Shown here: in pieces, positions 21,197 to 30,861 of the stretch
How positions within the stretch are numbered: position 1 is the stretch's first letter
Layout: each line of letters opens with the position of its first letter
Origin: Acinetobacter sp. A2
GTDB lineage: Bacteria; Pseudomonadota; Gammaproteobacteria; Pseudomonadales; Moraxellaceae
Reading direction: 5' to 3'
Assembly (NCBI RefSeq): GCF_012371325.1
Contig: NZ_JAAZQX010000008.1
Span: 23,318-87,317, forward strand
Length of the DNA: 64,000 nt
Notes under the pieces: model-generated
What the model was told of the DNA's origin: nothing
Seen by the model: the letters and a program-made list of their open reading frames with translations, nothing else
Databases searched by the model: none
Translations under genes and position numbers: made by a program

Positions 21197-22267
21197 TTAG
21201 CGTGCACGATGCAATAAATAGCCGCCGATGACAAACATCAGAACAATAGGAATAAATACGAACCACGCAGGCGATGGTGCATAAACCAAGCTTGCATAGC
21301 CCAAGAAATCCTGCAAATAAAAGAAGGTTAAACCCACAAATAAGGCAATCACCAAACGAAAACCCATAGATTGCTGACGTAACGGCCCAAAAATAAAGGA
21401 ACAGGCAATCACCACCAAGGCAATTAGGGCAAATGGCGCACCAAGTTTTTGCCAAAAGGCCAATTGGTAAGTTTTTGGCACTTGGCTGTATTCATGCATA
21501 TAACTCATGAAACTCACCAACTGGCTAGGTGATAAATCTTCAGGGTCGATGGTGACCATGTGCACATATTTCGGCTGCAAAGCCAAAGCCAATGCTTGTT
21601 GGCTATTTTTGGCCAAGGTCGCGTTACCTGCTTGCAAAATATCCATCTGTTCAGTTTGATTCAACAACCAGCTTCCATCTTTAACAAACTGCCCTTGATC
21701 GGCAGACAGCGTGCCACGCAGACGATAGTTCTCATCAAAGTCGACCACTTGCACATTTTTTAGCTGACCTTGGGCATTAGCATAGTCAATATAAATAAAT
21801 CGATTGCCTTCACGTGACCAATAGCCACGAACTTCGCCCAACTCTGCTACGCTGCGGTGACTTTTAACGCTTTTGGCCTGTTCGTTGGTATACGGTATCA
21901 CCCATTCACTAAGTACAAACGACAGAACGACCAACACCAAAGCGGAACGAATGACCCATCCCACAATACGCCACAGACTAATTCCTGCAGAACGCATCAC
22001 AATCAATTCACTGTTGGATGCCAAAGTACCCAAACCTAAAACTGCACCAATTAAGGCAGAAATAGGTAAAATTTCATAAAGATAGGTTGGCGCACCCCAT
22101 AACACATACAGTAGCGCCTGCCATGCACCATAACCCTCTTTGAGTGAACCCAACTCTCCCAAATAGGTAAACAACACCTGCAAACCAGACAGAATTGCGG
22201 TGGCACCAAACATAGCCAGTGCCGTGGTCTTGATAACGTGTTTTGCAACTATACGACGTGCCAACAT
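21197..22267 (-). CDS. lptG: LPS export ABC transporter permease LptG
   Basis: One of two permeases of the LptB2FG complex that extracts LPS (or lipooligosaccharide) from the inner membrane. At 356 aa it has the typical six helices: three N-terminal (about 15-125), a periplasmic beta-jellyroll (about 130-265) and three C-terminal. It starts one base after the lptF stop. The pair is divergent from pepA, a conserved arrangement. Confidence 0.92.
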   Translation of the reverse strand: MLARRIVAKHVIKTTALAMFGATAILSGLQVLFTYLGELGSLKEGYGAWQALLYVLWGAPTYLYEILPISALIGAVLGLGTLASNSELIVMRSAGISLWRIVGWVIRSALVLVVLSFVLSEWVIPYTNEQAKSVKSHRSVAELGEVRGYWSREGNRFIYIDYANAQGQLKNVQVVDFDENYRLRGTLSADQGQFVKDGSWLLNQTEQMDILQAGNATLAKNSQQALALALQPKYVHMVTIDPEDLSPSQLVSFMSYMHEYSQVPKTYQLAFWQKLGAPFALIALVVIACSFIFGPLRQQSMGFRLVIALFVGLTFFYLQDFLGYASLVYAPSPAWFVFIPIVLMFVIGGYLLHRAR

Positions 22268-22268
22268 C

Positions 22269-23369
22269 TTAAGACCTCACTCGCTGAATTTGCTGCTTAA
22301 TTTTAGGTGCCAGTTTTTGTTTACGCGAGAACAAGGCTGCGGCAATGGCATACGCCAACAATACCAGTGGATAGGCAATCATGCCCATCTCTTCCTTGCT
22401 AACACGAGTTTTAACTGCCATCAGTGCCACAATCAAACTGGCGAAAATTAACAAAGCTGGAAATAGTTTTAAATAACGTCCCTGCCGTGGACTCACTTCT
22501 GATAATGCCACTGCTAAAAACAGCGCCACCACAATTGCAAACGGCACAAAAATACGCCAACCTAGCTCACTGGCCACCACAGGGTCTTCACGGTTTTCCC
22601 AGAGTTGTGACGTGGTTAAAGCTTCGACTTCAGCACTTTCAAATTTGGCTTCTTTGTCATTTTCTAAACGTAAACGATAACTTTGGAATTCTGCCTGGGA
22701 ATATTTGGCTGTGCCTGGGAATATTTCATAACGGCGACCTTCAACCAAATCCACCACATTGGCAGGATCATTTTCCAGTTCTACCCGTGTGGCCTCTTTG
22801 GCTAAAATCATCACATCTGGGCGGCCTGCTTTTTCAGCCCGTTGATAGAAGAAAATATCTTTCAGGTTTTTACGGTCTTCAGATAAATCGCCTGCATAAA
22901 TGGTGTATGGCCCCGAAGAAATAAATTCTTTGGGTCGCACCAAATCAAAACCTGTACGCACCGCCTGACTAGTGGTCAGTGCTTCAAACTGACGAATCCC
23001 CCAAGGCGATGCCCACAGCATCAAAAAGCCTTGCACAATCAGAAACACCAACGTCATAGGTACCAATAAACGTGCCAACTGATGTCGACTCACACCACTA
23101 CTGTTGAGCACTGCCATTTCATGATCGACATATAAACGACCAAAGACCAGCATCAGACCAATAAAGAAACCTAAAGGTAAAATCAGCGTCAAAAATTCAG
23201 GCAAGCGATAGCCAATGATGCTGAATAAAATACTCGCATCCAAACGCCCTTGCGCGGCTACGCCAAAATACTTGATCAGTCGACCACCCATCATGATCAA
23301 GGTCAGTAAGGCAATCACAACCAAGGATGTCGACACAACTTGCTTGACCAAATAACGCCGAATAATCAA
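22269..23369 (-). CDS. lptF: LPS export ABC transporter permease LptF
   Basis: Partner permease of LptG in LPS transport. It has 366 aa with six membrane helices and a central periplasmic beta-jellyroll. The start codon is TTG at 23367-23369, supported by GGAAG about 7 bases upstream; the first internal ATG would remove most of the first membrane helix. The C-terminal tail is strongly basic (RKQKLAPKIKQQIQ). First gene of the lptF-lptG operon, divergent from pepA with a 155-bp shared promoter region. Confidence 0.92.
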   Translation of the reverse strand: MIIRRYLVKQVVSTSLVVIALLTLIMMGGRLIKYFGVAAQGRLDASILFSIIGYRLPEFLTLILPLGFFIGLMLVFGRLYVDHEMAVLNSSGVSRHQLARLLVPMTLVFLIVQGFLMLWASPWGIRQFEALTTSQAVRTGFDLVRPKEFISSGPYTIYAGDLSEDRKNLKDIFFYQRAEKAGRPDVMILAKEATRVELENDPANVVDLVEGRRYEIFPGTAKYSQAEFQSYRLRLENDKEAKFESAEVEALTTSQLWENREDPVVASELGWRIFVPFAIVVALFLAVALSEVSPRQGRYLKLFPALLIFASLIVALMAVKTRVSKEEMGMIAYPLVLLAYAIAAALFSRKQKLAPKIKQQIQRVRS

Positions 23370-23524
23370 ATTATTTCTTCCAAAATGTGAGGGAATCCAA
23401 TTCGCGTTAGTTTACCTGAATGTGCAAAATATAAAACCTATCACCTTGTTATACATTGAAACTCGACGCATAAAAATGTTTCAATGGTTGCATAGTTTGC
23501 ACATTTAGATAGGCATAAAATCCA

Positions 23525-24976
23525 GTGATAAAATTTAGCTTAAGTACGTCATTCCCAGCGCAAAGCGCCAATGAATATTTGTTGATTTTAGTGGCTGCAG
23601 AGCAAGTTCCACAGGCAACTGCTGCTTATCAAATCAAGGATTTAGACCGTATTCTTGATGCCACACAATTTAAGGCAGGCCTGAATGAAAGTCTAAGTCT
23701 GGTGGCCAATGTTGCAGAATGTGCACATAGCGCTCTGATTGGCTTAGGTAAAGTTGAAGAATTACAGCCTGCAAAACTGGCAAAAATTGCACAAAGCATT
23801 ATCAAATCTTCACAAAAAAAATTTAAACAGATCAGCATTGATCTGTCTGCCTTGCCAAGCGAATTGCATTATGTATTTGCACTTAGCCTCACGCAGGCAG
23901 CTTACGCCTTTGATGAATTCAAAAGCAAAAAGAATGAATTTAATCTTGAACAGATCAACTTAATTGCCAAAGAAAGCTCACTCACTGCCGATCAGTTGCA
24001 GTTAATTGAAGCTGTGCAATCAGGGCAAAACATGGCGCGTGACTTGGGTAACCGTCCGGGCAACATTTGCTTCCCTGAATATTTGGCAGAACAGGCTCAA
24101 GCCTTGGCGGCAGAGTTTCCAGACCTGCTCAAAGTCACCATTTTAGATGAAGCACAAATGGCGGAACTGGGCATGGGTGCATTCCTTGCAGTCAGTCAGG
24201 GTTCAGACCGTCCAGGGCGCATCATTAGTCTTGAATACCAAGCGCAGCGTGATGAAGCCCCTGTGGTCTTAGTGGGTAAAGGGATTACTTTTGATACAGG
24301 CGGCATTTCACTCAAACCTGGCTTAGGCATGGATGAAATGAAATTTGATATGTGTGGTTCTGCCTCAGTCTTAGGCACCATGCGCGCACTGTGCGAAGCA
24401 CGTTTGCCAATTCATGTGGTCGGCACCATTGCTGCGGCTGAAAATATGCCTTCAGGTAAAGCAACCCGCCCAGGTGATATTGTGACCAGTATGAGCGGTC
24501 AAACCATCGAAATTTTAAATACCGATGCCGAAGGTCGTTTGGTACTGTGCGATACCCTTACCTATGTGAAACGCTTCAACCCTGCGTTGGTGATTGATAT
24601 TGCCACTTTAACAGGCGCGTGCGTGGTTGCACTCGGTTCAGTGCTAACCGGTATGTTTAGCCCTGACGATGAACTGGCAGCAGAATTGGAAGCCGCAGGA
24701 CAAACTGCATTTGACCGTGTATGGCGCATGCCTGTAATTGATGACTATCAGGAACAACTGGATTCACCATTTGCCGACATTGGCAACATTGGTGGGCCAA
24801 AAGCAGGTTCAGTGACTGCAGCTTGTTTCTTGCAGCGCTTTACCCGTGACTACCGTTGGGCGCACCTAGATATTGCAGGTACAGCATGGAACTCAGGCAG
24901 CAATAAAGGTGCAACAGGCCGTCCTGTTCCATTATTGATGCAATTCCTTGCACAACGTGCAGGCCATAATGGCTAA
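23525..24976 (+). CDS. pepA: leucyl aminopeptidase
   Basis: M17 di-metal aminopeptidase that forms hexamers. Metal and catalytic motifs are present: [15 protein letters not shown] (about residue 257), the [15 protein letters not shown] region, and the signature NTDAEGRL (about 335). In E. coli, PepA also binds DNA as a Xer accessory factor. GTG start. 483 aa. The 3' end overlaps holC by 8 bp, as is common for the pepA-holC pair. Confidence 0.94.
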   Translation: MIKFSLSTSFPAQSANEYLLILVAAEQVPQATAAYQIKDLDRILDATQFKAGLNESLSLVANVAECAHSALIGLGKVEELQPAKLAKIAQSIIKSSQKKFKQISIDLSALPSELHYVFALSLTQAAYAFDEFKSKKNEFNLEQINLIAKESSLTADQLQLIEAVQSGQNMARDLGNRPGNICFPEYLAEQAQALAAEFPDLLKVTILDEAQMAELGMGAFLAVSQGSDRPGRIISLEYQAQRDEAPVVLVGKGITFDTGGISLKPGLGMDEMKFDMCGSASVLGTMRALCEARLPIHVVGTIAAAENMPSGKATRPGDIVTSMSGQTIEILNTDAEGRLVLCDTLTYVKRFNPALVIDIATLTGACVVALGSVLTGMFSPDDELAAELEAAGQTAFDRVWRMPVIDDYQEQLDSPFADIGNIGGPKAGSVTAACFLQRFTRDYRWAHLDIAGTAWNSGSNKGATGRPVPLLMQFLAQRAGHNG

Positions 24977-25376
24977 AGTCAGCTTTTATTTGTTTGAAAA
25001 AAGCCCTGAACGGCAAGTGGAAAGCACTTGCCGTTTATGCCGCAAAATTATGCGGCAGCAGGCGCGCATTTGGCTGCACTGCCCTGACGCTGACTTGCAA
25101 CAAGCCTTAGATGAACGTCTATGGAGCTTTGATGCCAGCAGTTTTATTCCTCATGGCATCAACCAAACACAGGCCAGTGTATGTATTTCTGCCGAATTAC
25201 CGCTTGAATCGGACTGGATTGTGTTTAATTTTAACAGTCAGGCACTTGAAGCCTATGCAAAATTTAGTCACATTATTGAGATTATTGAAAATCACGACAC
25301 TGCCAAAGTGCTTGGGCGTGAAAAATTTAAACAATATCGACGTTTGGGCATAGAACCACAGACGTTTAAGCTTTAA
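24969..25376 (+). CDS. holC: DNA polymerase III subunit chi
   Basis: Clamp-loader accessory subunit linking Pol III to SSB. 135 aa starting at the ATG at 24969 inside the end of pepA (8-bp overlap). The N-terminal [20 protein letters not shown] pattern and the [15 protein letters not shown] region are family features. valS, which often follows holC, is not downstream here; two unrecognised genes are. Confidence 0.85.
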   Translation: MAKVSFYLFEKSPERQVESTCRLCRKIMRQQARIWLHCPDADLQQALDERLWSFDASSFIPHGINQTQASVCISAELPLESDWIVFNFNSQALEAYAKFSHIIEIIENHDTAKVLGREKFKQYRRLGIEPQTFKL

Positions 25377-25423
25377 TTTTAAAACGATTTTTACAAATAC
25401 TGCTCAGAATAAGGAGAGTTGTT

Positions 25424-26044
25424 GTGACCTTAAATGTCGGCTCAGATTTTAAACAGCGCTGGTTAACTGCGCCTCAGGCTGTGCGCCAGACATTTATGGA
25501 TGACCTTTACCGCATCTGTGAAGTCTTGCAACCTGAAACGAATTTGCAAAACTGGATTGCCCAAGATCAACGTGCACAACAGCAATCTCAGAACACCATT
25601 GAACAAGCTTATGCCAATTTAAAAGCACGCTTGATTGAAGAAGCCCGCCAGCGTCGTCAGTTGGCCTTAGAGAAAAAACTGGAGCAGCAGCGTGCAGAAC
25701 AAGCAGCCTATGCTGCACAGTTACAACAAGATGAAGCTCAGCGTTTTGCAGAGCAAACCCAGACCCTAGCCATTATGCGCCAAAGTTTGGATCATGAAAT
25801 TTCAACCTATACCGCACGTTATCAGAAAAATCCTGAATTCCCTGCACTGAGTTTTAATAAAGCAGCTTTAAGTGTTAGTGATGATCAAATCCTGTCTGAA
25901 TTGGAAAGTGTGCGTTTGCGTTTAGAATTAGAAGCAGAAACCCAGATTGAACAAGCAGTGACCATTTTCCGTGCACGCCTGCATGCTGCTGCTCAGGAAG
26001 AAATAGACTATATTTTAAAAAATTCAAATTTTTCTAAAGAGTAA
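25424..26044 (+). CDS. hypothetical coiled-coil protein
   Basis: A 206-aa soluble protein that I do not recognise. It starts at a GTG with AAGGAG about 7 bases upstream. Residues 1-45 are mixed (RW, VRQTF, DDLYRIC), and about 45-125 are a Gln/Glu/Arg-rich heptad-like coiled coil. A second helical stretch at about 150-200 follows a short hydrophobic link. No signal peptide or membrane segment. It lies 47 bp after holC and may be co-transcribed with it. High Gln content resembles the surrounding core genes rather than a transferred gene. Confidence 0.7.
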   Translation: MTLNVGSDFKQRWLTAPQAVRQTFMDDLYRICEVLQPETNLQNWIAQDQRAQQQSQNTIEQAYANLKARLIEEARQRRQLALEKKLEQQRAEQAAYAAQLQQDEAQRFAEQTQTLAIMRQSLDHEISTYTARYQKNPEFPALSFNKAALSVSDDQILSELESVRLRLELEAETQIEQAVTIFRARLHAAAQEEIDYILKNSNFSKE

Positions 26045-26130
26045 TTTTACTTTTTATACAAAATTAACCCAAAGTTTTAACCCAAGTGTCATTAAACTGC
26101 AACATTTCTGTCACATCATGAGCGCTCGGA

Positions 26131-26157
26131 AAAAGTTGAATTTTCAACTTTTATTTC
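26131..26157 (+). terminator. weak AT-rich hairpin, possible terminator
   Basis: AAAAGTTGAA / TTCAACTTTT inverted repeat with almost no loop, followed by ATTTCCTTTT. It lies between two small genes in the same direction, so it could be an attenuator for the 26189 gene rather than a full stop. Confidence 0.4.
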
Positions 26158-26188
26158 CTTTTATGACTTTTGCAATCATGGGTTTCAA

Positions 26189-26407
26189 ATGGATATCTTG
26201 ACGAAAATTTCAGGAAAAATCGACCATCTACATACGGGCGAACAGTGGAGTATTCGTGCTCAGGATCTATGGATGAGTCGTGCAGACTTCCAATCATTAT
26301 GCATGTACTTATCTAAAGAGGCTGAAAAAGGTGAGTTTTCAATTCAAAGCGATAACGCAATTGTGCCACGTTTAGGTGGTACTGAGTTGACAGTCATCAA
26401 ACACTAA
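26189..26407 (+). CDS. small hypothetical protein
   Basis: A 72-aa, mildly charged protein without signal peptide, cysteine motif or membrane helix. The predicted pattern is beta-alpha-beta: IDHLHTGEQWSI, then a helix RADFQSLCMYLSKEAEKG, then strands ending GGTELTVIKH. The regular reading frame, the ATG start and a terminator directly after it support a real gene. Family and function not recognised. Confidence 0.6.
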   Translation: MDILTKISGKIDHLHTGEQWSIRAQDLWMSRADFQSLCMYLSKEAEKGEFSIQSDNAIVPRLGGTELTVIKH

Positions 26408-26423
26408 AACCAAATATGATCAA

Positions 26424-26447
26424 AAGTCCACACTGTGGGCTTTTTTT
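26424..26447 (+). terminator. intrinsic terminator
   Basis: AGTCCAC / GTGGGCT stem (one G-T pair), 3-base loop, followed by a run of seven T. Sits between the 26189 gene and the convergent dedA gene. Confidence 0.8.
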
Positions 26448-26474
26448 AGCACTAGCCAAAATAAAATTAAGGGT

Positions 26475-27020
26475 TTAAATCCAATCACCCAACCAAGATA
26501 AAATATTACCTAAACCGTAACCTATTGCCATTAAAGAAAAAATCCACACAGCAGCACCGACTACGTTATACACAGTAAAAGTCGCCAAAGGCATATGCCC
26601 CGACCCTGCTGCAAAGGGTGCAAAAGACCGCACGAAAGGTATAAAACGTGCCATTAAAATAGTTTTACCGCCATGTTTCATAAAATAATGGTTGGTTTTT
26701 ACAATATATTCGGGTTTGAAATAACGTGAATGCTGATGAAAGTATTTTAGTCCCAATATGCGTCCAGTGTAGTAGTTGACGCTATATCCCAAGACCGCAG
26801 CAACAAAAAGCAAAATGCCCATATAGTGCAAATGCACCACGTCAGTGGTAGAGCACAGCGCACCAATGGCGATCAGCAAGCTGTCACCTGGCAAAAAGAA
26901 CATAAACACGGAACCTGTTTCTGCAAAAATGATCAGAAACAAAATGGCATAAATCCACACCCCATAATTATCGAGTAATATGGGCAGCCAGTATTCCAAA
27001 TTCATTAAAATATCAATCAT
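26475..27020 (-). CDS. DedA family membrane protein
   Basis: Polytopic inner-membrane protein of the DedA/VTT superfamily, members of which are linked to undecaprenyl-phosphate recycling and phospholipid flipping, and to proton-motive-force homeostasis. Signature stretches are the FAETGSVFMFFLPGDSL re-entrant helix (about residues 34-50), YYTGRILG (about 83) and the second re-entrant motif ARFIPFVRSFAPFAAG (about 124). At 181 aa it is shorter than typical 200-220-aa members. Transcribed alone. Confidence 0.85.
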   Translation of the reverse strand: MIDILMNLEYWLPILLDNYGVWIYAILFLIIFAETGSVFMFFLPGDSLLIAIGALCSTTDVVHLHYMGILLFVAAVLGYSVNYYTGRILGLKYFHQHSRYFKPEYIVKTNHYFMKHGGKTILMARFIPFVRSFAPFAAGSGHMPLATFTVYNVVGAAVWIFSLMAIGYGLGNILSWLGDWI

Positions 27021-27082
27021 CTACAATAAACCAATGCATCATCCATGATGAAAAAATGACTTTATTCGGCTGAATTATCCCT

Positions 27083-27122
27083 AAAAATAAAAAAACAGTC
27101 TAATTTTTCAATCAGACTGTTT
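27083..27122 (-). terminator. terminator of the nrdR-ribD-MTase-ribE operon
   Basis: Perfect 9-bp stem AAACAGTCT / AGACTGTTT with a 12-base loop. On the minus strand it is followed by a long T-rich tract. It lies 20 bp past the ribE stop. Confidence 0.8.
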
Positions 27123-27141
27123 GAATTTAACGGCGTTGTGC

Positions 27142-27801
27142 TTATTTTAAAAAGCCATTTTCAGCCAAAAACTCCATGCTGATTTTGGATTGCTGTGTGG
27201 TTTCTGCAGCTTTATCACCCAATAGCAAACGCTCAATATAGCGTGCCAATACATCCACTTCTAAATTGACTTTGCTGCCGACTTTCCACGTACCAATATT
27301 GGTGCGTTCTGCCGTATGCGGAATTAAATTTAGGCTGATGATGCTGCCACGTAAATGGTTAATAGTCAGGCTAATGCCATCTACCGTCACCGAGCCTTTT
27401 TCTGCCAAATATTTGGCAATTTCTGCAGGTGCAGTTACTTCATAGTAAATCGAGCGTGCATCTTCACGTACCACGGTAATTTCACCCACGGCATCTACGT
27501 GCCCACTCACGATATGCCCACCAAAACGTGTGGTTGGCAGCATGGCCTTTTCAACATTGACAGGTTGACCGACTTTCCATGTACCTAAAGTGGTGCGGTT
27601 CAGACTTTCACGCGACACATCTGCCGCATACCAGTTATCGCCCCACTCAATCACGGTTAGACAAATACCATTGGTGGCAATCGAGTCACCCAAATGCACA
27701 TCTGACATATCTAAATCTGTCTGAATACGCAAACGTACATCACCGCCCACACTTTGCAGGCTTTCCACTTTACCTAAACTTTCAATAATGCCTGTAAACA
27801 T
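27142..27801 (-). CDS. ribE: riboflavin synthase, alpha subunit
   Basis: Dismutates two 6,7-dimethyl-8-ribityllumazine molecules to riboflavin. It shows two tandem lumazine-binding repeats: the first with MFTGIIE start and NGICLTV, the second with VDGISLTIN and IPHTAERT. Length 219 aa. Last gene of the cluster, 33 bp after the methyltransferase. The same gene is called ribC in E. coli nomenclature. Confidence 0.93.
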   Translation of the reverse strand: MFTGIIESLGKVESLQSVGGDVRLRIQTDLDMSDVHLGDSIATNGICLTVIEWGDNWYAADVSRESLNRTTLGTWKVGQPVNVEKAMLPTTRFGGHIVSGHVDAVGEITVVREDARSIYYEVTAPAEIAKYLAEKGSVTVDGISLTINHLRGSIISLNLIPHTAERTNIGTWKVGSKVNLEVDVLARYIERLLLGDKAAETTQQSKISMEFLAENGFLK

Positions 27802-27834
27802 AATTCTTTCTCTAATGTGTTCATTAAGGTGGGC

Positions 27835-29127
27835 TTACCACAAGGCCAGCTGGGTACTCACCCCTGAGGTATCGACACCGCCCAATTCTGCAAAATGGTA
27901 CAACTGACCCAGCAACTGACGAATTGGCGGGCCTGATTTGGCATGGGTGTCGGTAATCACAATAAATTCCAGCACGCGCGCACGTTCAGACTGACGCTGC
28001 TTACTGACACGATAACGTGGCACATCTTGCGTCAATAATGTCACGCGGCCACGTTTCAAGTTAGCTTGTAGCAAGTCAGTGGCACTGATATTACCATCGG
28101 TAGAATAGCTGGTCAGAATAAAACGTGCATTGATGGTTTCCAATAAGGTTTCATAAGCCTCTTTGGCATACTTGGAAGAGTTGTATGGACTTGGACGTTC
28201 CTTACGCCACGCACGGTCAATACCACTTTTAAAGCCTTTGGTGTCTGGAGTGGGTAAATCGACCTGATCCCACAGCGTTAAAGCATTTAAAACATGATAG
28301 TTACTGCTATAGGCATGTTGGTTATATGGAGGGTCCAAATACGCGACATCAACCTCAAAACCACTCATTTGATTAGCCAGATGCTGTGCATCAACACACC
28401 ACATTTCTGCAGCAGGTTTGCTGGCATCGCCAATTTCACAAAAACGGCTTGGAGTGAGCCACAATAACGATTCAATTCGTTCTAGTGCAGTTTTAGTTTT
28501 ACCACCCCAACCATGGTGGAAGCTTTTAAATACCCCACTGGTATTGCTGACAAAACTGGCAGAATAGAGTAAAGGTGCCAACAAGGCCGACATCTCAACA
28601 TCATCAATTGCACCCTGCGCTTGCCACGTGGCAATTTGCTGACGAATCGCATCAATACGCATACCGTTACGACGTTTAAAAAATAAACGGTCACGGCTCG
28701 GGTCATAAATTTCGTCGTTACGTGGGCATAAGTTATGCGTTACCCAGCCTTTGACTTCAGGCAAGCGGTTCAAATAATCAATGGCTTTTTGATAACCGCC
28801 TAATTCTTTAAACGCAGGTGCTTCGGTGCAGGCCAAAATCGCATGGTTTAAGGCATGGCTGTAGGGTTCCCAGTCATTGGCAATTACCCGATAGCCATTT
28901 TGGCGAGCCAAACGTGATACCACGCCTGAGCCTGCAAAAAAGTCAGCAAAAATTGGGGCACGACCATCTTTAGGATGTAGCGTTCCTGTCTGTTCAAGGG
29001 CTTCTAAAATCAGATGCAGTAAACGGCGTTTATTGCCCAAATAAGGCACCAATTGATGAAATAAGTATTCATCGGTGGTGCGTGCCGCATGACGACGTTT
29101 GTGATAAACCGTTGACTCTGAACTCAT
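27835..29127 (-). CDS. D12-class DNA adenine methyltransferase-like protein
   Basis: N6-adenine methyltransferase fold. The SAM-binding motif I is ADFFAGSGVVSR (residues 61-72), preceded by YLGNKRRLL, and the catalytic motif IV is DPPY at 265-268 followed by NQHAY. A 50-residue segment before motif IV, with WGGKTKTALERIE, probably belongs to target recognition. At 430 aa it is longer than Dam (278 aa). No restriction endonuclease is adjacent. It starts inside the ribD stop (ATGA overlap), so it is co-translated with riboflavin genes. Target sequence cannot be predicted here. Confidence 0.82.
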   Translation of the reverse strand: MSSESTVYHKRRHAARTTDEYLFHQLVPYLGNKRRLLHLILEALEQTGTLHPKDGRAPIFADFFAGSGVVSRLARQNGYRVIANDWEPYSHALNHAILACTEAPAFKELGGYQKAIDYLNRLPEVKGWVTHNLCPRNDEIYDPSRDRLFFKRRNGMRIDAIRQQIATWQAQGAIDDVEMSALLAPLLYSASFVSNTSGVFKSFHHGWGGKTKTALERIESLLWLTPSRFCEIGDASKPAAEMWCVDAQHLANQMSGFEVDVAYLDPPYNQHAYSSNYHVLNALTLWDQVDLPTPDTKGFKSGIDRAWRKERPSPYNSSKYAKEAYETLLETINARFILTSYSTDGNISATDLLQANLKRGRVTLLTQDVPRYRVSKQRQSERARVLEFIVITDTHAKSGPPIRQLLGQLYHFAELGGVDTSGVSTQLALW

Positions 29128-30257
29128 AGTGTCTCTTGAGAAGGAATTAACCTAAGGCGCACGTCATCACCCAATTGAGTGACGTCGCAAAGTTTAAATC
29201 GAAGTTGCTCTGCCATCTGCTCAAATTCTGCATTAAACATGGCACGTGCTGATTGCCCTAATAATGTAGGCGCCACATAGCTGATGACTTCATCAACTAA
29301 GCTTTCTTGCAAGAAAGCGGTAGATAAAGTTGCGCCTGCCTCAACCAGTACATCATAAATTTGATGCTGTTTGACCAGTTCAGCCAGTAAGCTTGCCAAA
29401 GGCTGTACCGCCAATTGTATCACGCCTAAGGCTGCCAACTCTGCACGATACGGCCCCATCACCATCACGGTTTCAGGTTGCTGCAGAATTTGTGCGCTCA
29501 AAGGCAAACGACCTTGACGGTCTAAAATAATCCGTTTTGGCTGTACCACATTGTGAAGATCATCCACCGCTGCCAACTGACGTACATTGAGCAGACAGTC
29601 ATCGGCCAGTACCGTATCAATACCCGTAATGACTGCTGCAGAAATTGCACGCCAATGTTGCACATCTGCACGTGCTGCAGCCCCTGTAATCCATTTAGAT
29701 TCACCCGAAGCCATGGCGGTACGACCATCCAAACTAGAGGCAATTTTTAAACGCACATAAGGCATACCTGTAGCCATAGCTTTTAAAAAGCCTGCATTTA
29801 ACTGTGCTGCTTCAGCTTCTGCCACGCCCACACTGACCTGAATACCTGCATCCTGTAAAATCTGAACGCCTTTACCTGCCACCAATGGATTTGGGTCTGG
29901 ACAAGCCACAACCACTTTGACCACGCCTGCATCAACCAAGGCTTTGGCACATGGTGGTGTGCGCCCATAGTGTGCACAAGGTTCCAAGGTCACATAGGCG
30001 GTTGCACCCTGCGCTTGTTCAGCGGCCTGACGCAAAGCAAAGACTTCGGCATGTGGCTGTCCTGCACGCGGATGGAAACCTTCGCCCAATAATTGGGCAT
30101 CTTTAACAATAACGCAGCCCACGTTCGGATTTGGCTTAGTGCTGTATTGCCCCAAACGTGCCAGTTCAATGGCACGACGCATCCAAAAAAGATCATCAGG
30201 TTGCGCGTCAGTATTGAGTTCAGTCATGGATGGATGCTGTGGAATAGATGCTGGCAT
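29124..30257 (-). CDS. ribD: bifunctional riboflavin deaminase/reductase RibD
   Basis: Catalyses the second and third steps of the riboflavin pathway. The N-terminal CMP-deaminase-like domain has the zinc ligands HAE (about residue 69) and EPCAHYGRTPPC (about 93-104). The C-terminal reductase domain begins near residue 160 (RLKIASSLDGRTA) and has the LVEAGATLSTAFL motif. 377 aa. The start at 30257 lacks a clear Shine-Dalgarno and is 6 bp from the nrdR stop, suggesting coupling; an ATG at 30227 is the alternative. Confidence 0.93.
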   Translation of the reverse strand: MPASIPQHPSMTELNTDAQPDDLFWMRRAIELARLGQYSTKPNPNVGCVIVKDAQLLGEGFHPRAGQPHAEVFALRQAAEQAQGATAYVTLEPCAHYGRTPPCAKALVDAGVVKVVVACPDPNPLVAGKGVQILQDAGIQVSVGVAEAEAAQLNAGFLKAMATGMPYVRLKIASSLDGRTAMASGESKWITGAAARADVQHWRAISAAVITGIDTVLADDCLLNVRQLAAVDDLHNVVQPKRIILDRQGRLPLSAQILQQPETVMVMGPYRAELAALGVIQLAVQPLASLLAELVKQHQIYDVLVEAGATLSTAFLQESLVDEVISYVAPTLLGQSARAMFNAEFEQMAEQLRFKLCDVTQLGDDVRLRLIPSQETL

Positions 30258-30263
30258 TGTGCT

Positions 30264-30722
30264 TTATTGCTCACGCGACTGCATTTGTTCAATTTGGCGA
30301 CGGAAGGCTTCAACATCCTGAAAGTCTTGATACACCGAGGCAAAACGTACATAAGCGACATGATCCAATGCAAATAAAGCCTGCATAACAACCTCACCAA
30401 TGGTACGTGATTTCACATCACGCTCTCCCAAACGGCGAATTTGCAGTTGGATGTCACTAAGTACCGTTTCAATTTGCTCTTGGGTCACAGGACGTTTTTG
30501 CAAAGCATGCATTAACGAACGACGCAACTTGGCTTCATCGAAAGGCTCACTTTTACCATCGGATTTAATTACCCGAGGCATGACCACTTCATAACTTTCA
30601 AAGGTGGTAAAGCGTTCACCACAGCCAATACACTCACGACGTCGGCGAATTTGGCAGCCTTCTGCCGCCAAACGTGAGTCAATCACTTTACTGTCTGCAG
30701 TGTTGCAAAATGGACAATGCAT
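30264..30722 (-). CDS. nrdR: transcriptional repressor NrdR
   Basis: ATP/dATP-sensing repressor of ribonucleotide reductase genes. The zinc ribbon uses C3, C6, C31 and C34, and the ATP-cone domain spans about residues 49-139 ([20 protein letters not shown]). 152 aa, normal length. First gene of the operon with ribD, an arrangement widespread in proteobacteria. Confidence 0.95.
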   Translation of the reverse strand: MHCPFCNTADSKVIDSRLAAEGCQIRRRRECIGCGERFTTFESYEVVMPRVIKSDGKSEPFDEAKLRRSLMHALQKRPVTQEQIETVLSDIQLQIRRLGERDVKSRTIGEVVMQALFALDHVAYVRFASVYQDFQDVEAFRRQIEQMQSREQ

Positions 30723-30802
30723 AGCGGTTTAATTGCACAAATTTAAATGAAAATGCAGTGTAGCAAAATTTCCAAACTTTGTAGAGTTTTACGCAACATA
30801 TA

Positions 30803-30830
30803 GAAAAAAAACAGCCCCGAAGGGCTGTTT
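30803..30830 (-). terminator. intrinsic terminator of glnK-amtB
   Basis: Stem AAACAGCCC / GGGCTGTTT. On the minus strand the loop reads TTCG, a stabilising tetraloop, and a T-rich tract follows. 32 bp past the amtB stop. Confidence 0.88.
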
Positions 30831-30861
30831 TACACAATATATTGATTATGTGCTGTCTGAA

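Noticed and set aside
27835..29127. Restriction-modification system
   Set aside because: Only the methyltransferase is present; neighbours are riboflavin genes and no endonuclease is adjacent.
30258..30263. FMN riboswitch controlling ribD
   Set aside because: The nrdR-ribD spacing is only 6 bp and no RFN element is seen before nrdR.
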